A stretch of 64,000 nt of DNA from Coffea arabica (lineage: Eukaryota > Streptophyta > Magnoliopsida > Gentianales > Rubiaceae), in contig NC_092312.1 in the NCBI RefSeq assembly GCF_036785885.1, positions 19,920,001 to 19,984,000 on the forward strand, in the 5' to 3' direction. How positions within the stretch are numbered: the stretch's first letter is position 1; the number at the start of each line of letters is the position of its first letter. This document shows, piece after piece, positions 49,401 to 59,334 of the stretch. The notes under the pieces were generated by a model that was not told the DNA's origin, did not search any database, and saw only the letters and a program-made list of their open reading frames with translations. A program made the position numbers and the translations under genes.

Positions 49401-52400
49401 TGAATTTTTCAAGGCATGAGTCCTTCCTAGTAATAGTAGATATTCATATTTTTTATTGGTTTTGACTTTGATTAATAGCTGTTGTGTTGGGGATTAAGTT
49501 CATTGCTCTGATGTTTAAACATGTGATTTGTGCCTTGTCTTTGACTTGCATAAACTTTTACCTTGTGTTAATTTACTTGGATGGTTCTGGATTAACTATC
49601 ATGATTTTCTTGATTAGCTACCATGGTTCTGGATTAGCTTTCAATGTTTGGATTGGGAGGTTCATTTGATTCACCGGGTCATTTTCTTGAATACGTCTCG
49701 TTATTGTTCTCAGGAAAAGATCAAGATCAGATCATTGATGTTATTGCTTTCACTATTATTAGTAGGAACTTGGTGCTATATGCAGCATAATTATCTTTCC
49801 TTTTGTCTCAGTTTCTGTTAGTTTACCCTGAGCTCTTGATCTCTCTCTCTTTGTTTCTCTCTTTGTCCTCACTTTGTCTAATGTGCTCCTGGTGTAATTT
49901 TATCTTTAAGGATAGAATGATTTACTTCATTTTCTTTCCTTGCATCTATGTTCTGGTTCATGAAAATTTATGCAATATTTTGTGTTGATTGGCTAATAAA
50001 AGCTGAGAATCATGATTGGCTTATTGAAAGACAAGTAAGCTGTAATTTATAAGTGCTCATATGTTTGAAAGTACTTCAATATTTCTTAATATTGTAAGAA
50101 GAGGGAAAATTGTGAGGATGGCCAGTAATTTAACCACATATCTCTGGCTATGTCAGGATGGGAGGTGGTAAACGATGAAGGTAAAACTCTTAGAACTGTT
50201 TAATAAATCAGATAGGACTTACTAATACTCAAAAATGCATAAAGTTACAGCTTTCTGGTCGACATATCCTCCATCTTCTTGTTTAGGCTGCTTACATAAG
50301 ATCTTAAACTTTTATCAAAATGCAAAAGCCATTTTCATGCTATGAAGAGAGATTACTTTGTGGAAACCTGTATAACTAAAATTGAGTTATCTGAATAAGG
50401 AATTATGTCAAAGAAAAACTTTTTTGTTACGAGACATTTTCTGTGTTCTTTATACATATACAACACGTGGGATGATAGAGCTGCTTCAGTTTCGTGCATA
50501 ATTATTTCTGTTAGATATCTGGTTCTTTTAACTGGCTTTTTGCATAATTATTTCTGTTAGATATCTGGTTCTTTTAACTGGCTTTTGTTGTTCGTGTGGA
50601 ATATTGTTTGAGTTCAATCATTTGCACGTATGTGAAATTAAAATTCTTGGACGACTTTTCGGTTCACTGATTCTAATCGACTGTTGTGTTACAGGATCAA
50701 CTTAATTTGGATGAAGCCAAGTACCCTTTGGAGCATTTTAAGGTAGGTGAAATGAAGCAAAGAATTACTTTAGCATTGTGCATATATTAAGAGGGTTGGG
50801 ACAATTAGAAATGGTGTGTGCACTGTCCCTCAGGAAAAAATTGACTAGCATTGCATGAATTTTCCTAGTGAATAACATTACCTTGACTTTGTAAATAAAT
50901 CAGAGCTCTACTTAGAAAACAAAAGATAGAAAGAGTAGAAAAACAGAAAAGAAAAAGAATCAGGTAAATGGATAACATGCTGTGGCTTTGTTGATCTTGG
51001 ACCACTTAAGCGTTCAATTTGATATGCCGGCTAAATGAAGTCTTTCTTGGGATTGCAAATAGTATATCTTAACTATTCAGCTAATTAATGTAGAGAACCC
51101 CATCTATTGTGTGTGTGTGTGTGTATTATATATATACATATATATATAGTTAACTAGTGGAATTACCCATGTTAAGATACTTTTTATCTGTTTGTTCACC
51201 TTCTGTAGCATCTACTTCAGTTCTCTTTCCTTTGTTCCTTTGTTGACATTTTGCTTAGCTGCTTGGTTATTTGCACTTCCAATTCTTGATTCTGAACTTC
51301 TAGTTTTGTTTTCTCATTCCAAGTTGGAAGTGAAGCCTCTGCACCCCTGGAGCAGCTCCTTAATTCCAATAGTCAGAAAAGTGAATTAATATATTGCTTA
51401 TTTCTTTGTCGATCGACAAATATTATTTTCCTCAGTTCCATATTGTCTCTGAACCCTCTCCAAAGGGATCTCTTCACTCCTAACATTATGCAGCTACTAT
51501 GCGTATGGGATTTTAATTATCATATGGGAGAAGAGCTATGAACTCTTTGTGCTGCAGAAAGCCTCATCTCCTTAACTTACTCACTTGTAATTTAAAATAT
51601 TCTGTATGCAGACTTTCAATGAATTTTTCATAAGAGAGTTAAAACCTGGTGCAAGACCAATAGCGCATATGGAGTGTGATGATATTGCTGTATGTGCTGC
51701 TGATTGTCGTCTCATGGCATTTAAAACTGCTGATGATAGTCTAAGATTTTGGATTAAGGTATATTTTAATTTTTTCTCAAAATACTTGCAGAATAAGTGC
51801 AAAATGCTTAAAACACATAGTGTCTTACGTAAATGTGCTTTCCACATGTGGAAGGAGTTACATATGTGTTGTTCATCAATTATATTGCAAAAATATGAAA
51901 AAGAAATTGCCAATTTTGGGATAACCAATTCATTAATATTGGTCCTCCGGGGTTCAATTTGTAGCCTGTTGTTCTCAATCAGAAAGGCTGGGACTCCTAA
52001 ATGGTTTGACAGACTGTATTTTGAGTAGAAGTAGTTGCTTTTTGCCTCATATTTGCATGGTGAAATCTGAATCCCAGAAGCCATTCTTCCAGGTTTTTAT
52101 GATTCACATTGCAAACTTTCTTTCACAAACACACTGTGGAAAATGGTTGATGTGGCACTAGATAGATTCTCACTGTAGTAGAGTTAGAGATAGCAAAACT
52201 TTAGTGTCTATGACTCTATAATGTTTGTAAATGTTTGGATCTTACACGGAAATTGTTTTCTTCCCTTGAGAGATAAACAAGCTGCATGGTATCTTATACT
52301 TTCTGATTTCAAATGCTACCTTAGGGTCGAAAGTTTTCTATTCGAGGCCTTTTGGGGAATGAAGCATGTTCCAGTGCCTTCATCGAAGGAACTTTGGTGA

Positions 52401-54274
52401 TATTTCGGTTGGCACCACAGGTACTTGCAGCAGCAAATTTGTTTAGTTTGTGATAAGATATCTCCAATTTAGTTTTGTTGTTGAATAAATTGCAAGCATG
52501 TTTTTAGCATTCATTTTGCTAAACAAAATGTCCAATTATTGCAGGACTATCATCGCTTTCACTCTCCAGTTTCTGGAACAATTGAAATGTTTGTAAATAT
52601 ACCTGGATGCTTGTATACGGTAAATTGAGTCTGTTCACAACCTGTATGGTATTTCTGATTTTGGGCTTGCCTTTCCATGTTGCTGATTGCATTTTTGTGC
52701 ATAACTTGAAGGTAAACCCAATTGCTGTAAATAGCAAGTACTGTAACGTTTTCACAGAGAATAAGAGGGTTGTCTGTATCATTTCGACAGCAGATTTTGG
52801 AAAGGTTTGTTGCAGGAATTTAATTGTTTTTATTGTGTTTAATTTCTTTGCGTAATAGAAGATTTTGGGGCATTCTTGTCAAAATTAACATGAGAACTTT
52901 TCTTCATCGATTCCTAGTTCAACATCATTTGCTTTTGGCAGAATCTTTGTGTATATGCCAGCTAATTTTGTTTACGTGCAAAAAGTAGGTCTCTTGCTGT
53001 ACTTCCTGATTTGGTGGAAGTTGCTTGAATCCAAGTAGCACACTGTAGCATAAGATATTAAGAAGACAGGAAAATCTGGGATCTCTCCTAATATCTTTGA
53101 AGGATTTACCACCTGACCTAAAGTTGCATCAATCATTAGGCATGGACACTTAAGATGATACAAAAAGATTACTATTCAATCTACCGTTGTTGCATGGCTA
53201 CTGCAAACAGATGTGCAGTAAACGGGCATTTGGGGCTGCTAACCTAGTACTGGCTAACTCAGGGGCTTGGAGCTCCATCTTGATGGGGTGCAAAAAAATC
53301 TGTTCTGATGTTTGCTGTGTGTGTCACCTTAATAGCTGTTCTTAAACAAGTTAAAATATTTTGTATTGATATCTGAAAGAATTCCCTACTTCTTTGCAGG
53401 TGGCATTTGTTGCAATTGGTGCGACAATGGTTGGCAGCATAACTTTTTCGAAGAAGCTGGGTGAATATGTTCAGAAAGGAGACGAGGTTCACCTAATGTC
53501 ATTTGTCTTTTTGTTTTTCTTTTCCTTTCTTTTCTTTCAAGTATATCTGTTTAATATGTGGTTGGCATTCTGACCTTGTTTTTGCTATTTTTGTAGCTTG
53601 GTTATTTCTCATTTGGTGGAAGTACTGTTATATGTGTATTTGAAAAGGTTAGTATACAGCAACCTCTTCTGTTGCATAAAATTAGTATATGTTTCTTTGC
53701 AGTTTTGTCTTGAGGAAAAGCTGCATCTTTTTTGAGTCTATGGTTTATGCACTTATCGTTGACTAATTGCATGTAATTTACGTGGTGGGATGGTGTTTCT
53801 CATACTCGTGTTGTCATTGAATAGCATGGTGTCAATAAAAATGTTTTGTTGTAAGAATGGGAATGACAGAGTTTACCTGTATATTGTATTGACTTGCTTC
53901 CATATTTTTCTCCAACTTTGATGTTGTATCTTAGTAGAATCTCAGCTTCACAATAGTGTAGGCAAGCTTTGTGAAGAGTGCGTCTTTAGTCTCTTTCTGA
54001 TACAGTATGCTTTTTCCCCCCTGATATATGAATGTCCAGTGACTCTGTAAATTGATTTACTTTCCATTTTGGTATTCAAAATAATCGTTGATTGCTGATA
54101 CCAGAATCTATCTGTATTCTTCAGGACCGGATAAAGATAGATGAGGACCTCTTGGAAAATAGCGAGAGGTCTCTTGAGACCTTAGTTTCTGTTGGAATGC
54201 AGTTGGGAATCTCTACTAAGAAGAAGTCTGATGTAGGGTCATCAAATATGGAAAAACTTGTTCTACAGGCTTGA
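40467..54274 (+). CDS. PSD2: Phosphatidylserine decarboxylase, C2/EF-hand type (PSD2/PSD3-like)
   Basis: Converts phosphatidylserine to phosphatidylethanolamine; the Arabidopsis members of this type are tonoplast PSD2 and ER PSD3. Exons: 40467-40694, 40815-40894, 42440-42464, 43277-43336, 43914-43982, 45833-45922, 46006-46056, 46437-46520, 46853-46944, 48098-48253, 48366-48450, 48862-48973, 49313-49413, 50695-50742, 51612-51758, 52325-52420, 52545-52619, 52712-52804, 53400-53486, 53597-53647, 54125-54274. The 21 exons give 659 residues and close in frame. Residues 1-60 are basic and Ser-rich; a C2 domain spans about 70-195 (DKWLACVTLGEQTFRT; NNLVGYCEIDLLEF). EF-hand loops DYNEDGNLSFNEF (202) and DKNGDGVVCMDEL (238) follow, then CPVCGEIL (267) and the decarboxylase domain with TFNEFFIRELKPGARPI, AADCRLMAF, YHRFHSPVSG. 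Autocatalytic FGGSTV lies at about 599-604, where cleavage before Ser602 would create the pyruvoyl group. The intron after exon 13 uses a GC donor. PSD2 versus PSD3 cannot be decided. Confidence 0.96.
45746..45768 (+). repeat. (TC)n microsatellite in a PSD intron
   Basis: A run of about 11 TC units in the intron before the exon starting at 45833, about 65 bases upstream of the acceptor. Confidence 0.85.
50495..50586 (+). repeat. Perfect 46-bp tandem duplication in a PSD intron
   Basis: Two identical adjacent copies (50495-50540, 50541-50586), each starting TGCATAATTATTTCTG and ending AACTGGCTTTT, in the intron that begins with the GC donor and ends at 50694. The absence of differences indicates a recent event. 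Confidence 0.93.
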
Positions 54275-55226
54275 GTGTGTTCTTCTACGACTGTACCATC
54301 GAAAGAAAAGTTAAACCTCACTAACAAGTTGAAAAAATCTGTAGCCTGAATGCATGCACTTTTCATTTTTTCCAAATTTATGCTGATTGCATTTGGTTTT
54401 TATCCTTGAAACTCAGCATTTCTTTTCTCCTCCCTCGCATTAGGACCATGGTTCGTCATATCGGCCGATACCTAACTAGAACGGAGGGAATCAGCACGAT
54501 ACCGATTCTCGAATTGTGAATATTATCATATTCGTGACGACTCACTTTGATTTGGTCGATATTTGGCGATTTGAATCCGTGATGTATGATATCGGTCGAT
54601 ATATCTGAGTAAACTTGGAGTCGATTCGAATATTTTTTAAAATTGTGTTTTTTTTTTATATTTTCTAATTTTTGTAATTTTTTCAAAATTTTTAAAAATT
54701 TTTAAATATTATAATGTGCGTATCACCCGATATTCAACCAATATGTCGCGACGAATGTAGACCAATTGAGATCGCGAACTGTGATGGTGAACCATAATTA
54801 GGACAAAGATACTAATAAGCAAACTCAACTCTCAGCTTGATTCAAAAATTTTCTGCTCGTCTTATTTGGATTGCAAAATAAGCTCTGAAAAATGATAATA
54901 AGTGAACTTGAAGAAAGAAGAATAAAGTAAAACACGAACATCGAAAAATAAGAATACTAAAAGAATATCTCGATCTTTTACAAGTAACTTCGAAAAGTTG
55001 CGTCTCCAAGTCTCAAGGACCGTACACCATGTTAGAAACTGAGAAATCGGTCGGAAATGGTTTAACTGACAACAGTATACAGTAGTCGCATGTAGTATGA
55101 ATTCTTCTATTTGCTAACTGCTTTTACGAATTTCTTTTGAAAAATGCCTCAAGAAACGCCGGAGCTCAAGCCCCACCCCAAAAAAAAAAAAAAAAAAAAT
55201 TATAGTTACATACTATTACCAAAACT
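54275..55226. other. Convergent 3' flanks of the PSD and ANTH genes
   Basis: The two genes point toward each other, so this interval holds both 3' UTRs. A hAT-like MITE occupies 54447-54796. An A-rich run lies at about 55178-55199. Confidence 0.55.
54447..54796. mobile_element. hAT-like MITE with 8-bp target-site duplication
   Basis: A 350-bp noncoding block flanked by the perfect direct repeat ATTAGGAC at 54439-54446 and 54797-54804. Its ends are imperfect inverted repeats: CATGGTTCGTCAT at the left, and TATGGTTCACCAT as the reverse complement of the right end. An 8-bp duplication with short TIRs fits the hAT superfamily. The interior is full of degenerate CGATATCGG-like palindromic words. 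No coding capacity. Confidence 0.7.
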
Positions 55227-57076
55227 TCAATGGGTGCCCCCATAACCGCTCATGTGATATTGGTTTGATTGTACTTTTGCTAATCCTACGTGCCCTTGCA
55301 TCCCATCTCTTGCATATTGTTGCCACATTATCTGCTCTTCCACTAGAAGTCTCTGTTTCTTCTCCATCTCAGACATCTGCACATAAGCTGGTGGTGCTAT
55401 TGAAATGGAAGCTGCAAAAGGATCGGCACCAGGTGGATGAGCTCCATCTGCGCTCGGAGGTGCAGGCAGTGCTAGCATCGCTGGCCTTCCAGCTGACCCA
55501 AGTGCAACACTGCTAGCGCTTCCAGTGGCTGTAACACCAGATGCAGCTATTGCCTGTTGCATAGCTCCTTGTTGATACATACCATCAAGCACCATGGTAT
55601 CAAGACCGCCAGAAAGCGACACCTGCTGGTTAGACAAATGGCTAGCAGATTGTACAAGTGCTGTCTCCCAGTCTCCTGATTCGTCGAATGCTTCCCATGC
55701 AGAAGTGATACTTGTTGCAGGAGCATTTGTTGATAGATTACCATCAAATAAAGCTAAGGCCAATTTATCTCCGTGCTCTTCTGTTGTTGGGGCATCTTCA
55801 CCCAAGTTCAACAAATCCCCTACTTCTTGAGTTTTTGGCTTCTCTTTTTCCTCTTCTTTAACCTCTTCCTGCTCCTTTTCTTCATTTTCCTCTTGAAATC
55901 CTTCCGGAGGTGGCAATGCTTTCATTGCATTAATGTCTTGCTCTGGTTCAGGCTCCTCGTTTTCCTCCGCGGGTTGAGCCTCAGGCTTTGGCTCAATCAT
56001 AGTGACCTTCCTGTTTTGCTCCATTACTGACTTCTCCCTTATAAAGTCGTCCATAACATCGAGCTTCTTTTGCGGTATTTTCTCAACATCTGGATATTCA
56101 GAGGCACGGACTATTCCAACTGACTTACACCAGCCGTAGAACATGTCAAGCTCATCATACTGCTTCGAAACACGGCAGAAGATCTCATATACCTTTACAG
56201 AATCGGGCACGTTGAGCTCCATGAATCGATCAACCAAGATTCCCAGAATCTCAGTGATATCATAATATAACTGGAAACTTTCTTTGACAATGGGATAGAG
56301 AGCTACCACCACAATCTTGTTGTTCTTTGCTAAACCTGATTGGCGTTTTTCAAGAATGGGAATATTAAGTTTTATCGTCCCACAATCATTAAGGAGGAGG
56401 TTAAAATTTTTAAGCGAATGCAGTACACACCTGTTGGTCGACAAGCTAAAAACCTTTCGAGAAGTTGCATCAGGTGGTGAATCCTGGAAAACACCTGTTC
56501 GTTCTTCATTTCCCGCACAGGTGTGGATCTCACAACAATGGCGTTAGGACCAACTTGCTCGTCGTCTTCCGGATCATATGAAAATGCACCGCGCTTACCT
56601 CTCCGATTTTGCATTCGAAACTCAAGTTGTTCATCAAGGTACAATGCATAGGTTCGGACAAACGCCGAATAATCCCAAGAATTCGATTTTGAAGCATCGC
56701 GAAAATCAGACATGTTGAGAAGACGAGTCCCGCGCCTAGTTGCGAAGAAAATCTCTTGCTCGTACGCTGGATCACCATCCGCCAGCAGCCGCTGGACCAA
56801 CATTAATGTCTTGAGTGCAACCACCCAATTTTTTGTCTTGCTTAGGCGTCTCGATATGGTGCTAACGCATGCACCAACATAGGCACGAGAGTAACATGTT
56901 AGGCTCATGATCTCTCTGATATGCCTCTCATCAGCCGGGTACTCGTCGTGTCGGGTGGCTTTAACAATCGCGACATCAAGGTCAGATAAAGAAGCGCTGC
57001 TTCCAACTTTGGCCAAGCTTATGCTTGTTTGATCCTTGACTGCCCCAATGGCCTTCCTTAACTTGCTTGGAGCCAT
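55227..57076 (-). CDS. ANTH-domain clathrin assembly protein (AP180/CALM family, PICALM5-like)
   Basis: Two exons on the minus strand, 57076-56431 and 56335-55227, give 584 residues. The first holds most of the ANTH domain: MAPSKLRKAIGAVKDQTSIS, VAIVKATRHDEYPADERHI, NWVVALKTLMLVQRLLADGD, TRRGTRLLNMSDFRDAS and DYSAFVRTYALYLDEQL. The second completes it (KNNKIVVVALYPIVKESFQL; FYGWCKSVGIVRASEYPDV). An acidic Glu-rich stretch follows (around 370-420), then a low-complexity tail with ADPFAAS, a DPF motif that can bind the AP-2 adaptor. ANTH proteins bind PI(4,5)P2 and clathrin at the plasma membrane during endocytosis. The wording of the ANTH domain (ATRRGTRLLNMSDFRDAS, LDEQLEFRMQ) is closest, from memory, to Arabidopsis At4g02650/At1g03050 (PICALM5), which act in pollen tubes. 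The phase-1 intron splits the Gly codon of RPTG, a common position in this family. The symbol is left blank because the subgroup is from memory. Confidence 0.92.
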
Positions 57077-57740
57077 GACCGATTCTACTTCTTATATGCC
57101 TGCGATGAATTAATTAATTTGCCAACTAATGATGGTTGGCGCAAATGTTTTTTTAGATGGCAGAATCAACCTGAAAAGCCAGAAAAATAATTCACCATGT
57201 GGGCATCACAAAAGAAAAATTGTTAAACATTCGTGCAATGCAATCCATTAGAAAACAAGTACATAAACTGATAAGCAACACTTATCTACAATGTAGGAAT
57301 AGACGTATATAGGGTTGTGAATGATGAAATAATGATGAGTAGTATACTAGCTTCAAAGAATAATCATCCGGACGTGGTGGGTTTAGAAATAGTTAGATAT
57401 TTGTTGAATTCAAAGGAGGAAGAAGAAAAAATATGGGACGATGTTCGACCTCGGAGAGTCTCTGTTAATGAATATTCTGCATGAGAAAGAGAACAAATTG
57501 AGAAAAAAGAAGAGAAGAAAATGGACTGGGGAGCTTTTGCTTTTCCACTCTTTTTCTTCTCCTCTCATCCAATTCAAATTTCTCTCTCTTTCCTTAGTTT
57601 CTTTTTGTCGCCTGGCCTCTCCTCGTCAAGGACTGCCACCATATATCTCCCTCCATTTCAGGATGTTAAAACGGTTCCTGAACGGAGACCAATAGGCCAT
57701 GTGGAGCCATGAACTTGTGTGAATCATTCACTTAGAAAAG
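57077..57740. other. Promoter side of the ANTH gene
   Basis: 5' UTR and promoter of the minus-strand ANTH gene. On the minus strand the segment 57415-57610 is rich in GA, so the + strand carries CT-rich tracts. The two overlapping short open frames at 57441-57712 are not considered genes. Confidence 0.45.
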
Positions 57741-58703
57741 GGGTAATTTCATAAACCTCCCCTAAGGTTTCTAATAATTTCACTTAGTTCTCTTAAAATT
57801 TTAAAAATATCACTTACCCCCCTTATTTTCAAATTTTTGTAACATTCTTAACCCAATTCAAATTATATGATTCAAGTATTCATTTTAAGAAAGAGCAGGA
57901 ATTTATCTCCAATAATGCCCTTTTATTGACTTAATTTTTTTTAATTGTAAGTATAATAATCATATGTTAAAAATAAGGGCAAAAAGCATGAAGACATTCT
58001 TTTTTTTTTTTAAAAAAGAACAACATATAATAATTGCAACCATGAGCAATATGCTTTTTTAAAGTACAAACAAATAATAAAATTTTATTTAACATGTTTT
58101 CAAATTACAAGATAAATTTTTTCATTCAAGGTTTGTCTATTTGGTACTCTGAGGTCACATAGTAAGAAATAAATCCGATATTATTGTTATTATTTTTTGA
58201 CAAAAATGTAGATTTCTTCTACAAAAGTGTTGCAAAATAGGAGGCTAGTTATAATTTAAAAACTTTAGTATTTGTCCAACTTTTATTTATCCATATGTTC
58301 ACCACATGCCCTTAGATTATCAAATGAGAAAAATCTTTCTTTTTATGCAAAATATTTTTATTGAATTTAATAAATTTTATGAACTATTTAGAATCTTTAA
58401 TTTTTATTTACTTGAATCGATGGGTTAAAAATTTAGAAAAACAAAAAGGAAAACATTTTAATATTCATTTGAGATGTTTAGAAGATGAAAAAAATTATTT
58501 TTTTTTATCTTTACAATAAAAGTGCAATTTTGGAATGAAAATACTTTCTCTTTCCTAAACATAGTATTTTAATGACATAATTTGAACTGGGTTGAGAATG
58601 TTACAAAAATTTGAAAATAAAGGGGATAAGTGACATTTTTAAAACTTTAAGGGTGCTAAGTGAAACTATCAAAAACCTCAAGGGAGATTTCTGAAATTAT
58701 CCC
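57741..58703. mobile_element. Long terminal-inverted-repeat element (GGGTAATTTCA family), copy C
   Basis: About 963 bp. The left arm, GGGTAATTTCATAAACCTCC ... GGTTTCTAATAATTTCACTTAG ... TTTTCAAATTTTTGTAACATTCTTAACCCA (words shown in part), is mirrored by the right arm. On the reverse strand that arm reads GGGATAATTTCAGAAATCTC, then CTTATCCCCTTTATTTTC and TTTTTGTAACATTCTCAACC. Inverted similarity extends for more than 120 bases on each side. The centre is AT-rich with no open frame. Candidate 9-bp flanks are only partly alike (TTAGAAAAG / TTTGGAAAA), so the duplication is uncertain. The same family begins again at 63424. Confidence 0.8.
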
Positions 58704-59334
58704 TTTGGAAAATGATTTATTATCTCAGATTTTTTTTTTTTTCCTCTTTTTTCTCTCCTCCTTTTCCACCTTGTGACAGATGTTAAAGTTTGACAAGTTT
58801 CTTGCATGATTATAAATCCCAAGCAGGTATAGATCGAAGAAGTGACTCACAATTTAGCTATTGAACTTTACAATAATAATATGTCACGCAGTGCAGTTAA
58901 CTCCTAGAAGAGTACTCCCTAACGCATCGAGTTTTCTCCTCAGTTGATATGTTTCGAAAAAATTTAAAAAAAAAAAAAATCAATTTCTATACAGTACACA
59001 CCTTTTTTTTTATTTTATTTTGTGGTCTGGCCTATTGCAACAAAGGTATAAAACCGCAGATCGTAACTGAATCATAGATTATGTAATCAAGAATTAGAAT
59101 ATGATATGATGGTGACAACAGAGCCATGCAGCTGTAAATGTTTCTATACGTACAACAAAGTATTGTGTTCCAATTACTGTCTAATCACGGGACATCTGTG
59201 TATTATAGCGAACATAAGAACAGCTCGATATACTATTATTCATTGGAGCATCAAATACCGTAGTACATATACGTGTGTGTGATAAGCACGTGATTTTTCT
59301 TTCTTTCTTTCTTTGGGAGGTAAATATAACACGA
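58704..59334. other. Gene-free interval, peroxidase 3' flank
   Basis: AT-rich DNA with T and A homopolymers. The part nearest 59335 is probably the peroxidase 3' UTR. Nothing else is supported. Confidence 0.5.

Noticed and set aside
51581-52084. 167-codon open frame antisense to a PSD exon.
   Set aside because: Shadow of the real exon 51612-51758 running into the intron on the other strand.
53597-53647. FGGST instead of the bacterial LGST at the PSD self-cleavage site considered as a loss of function.
   Set aside because: From memory, GGST is the normal form in plant PSD2/PSD3, so the enzyme is expected to be active.
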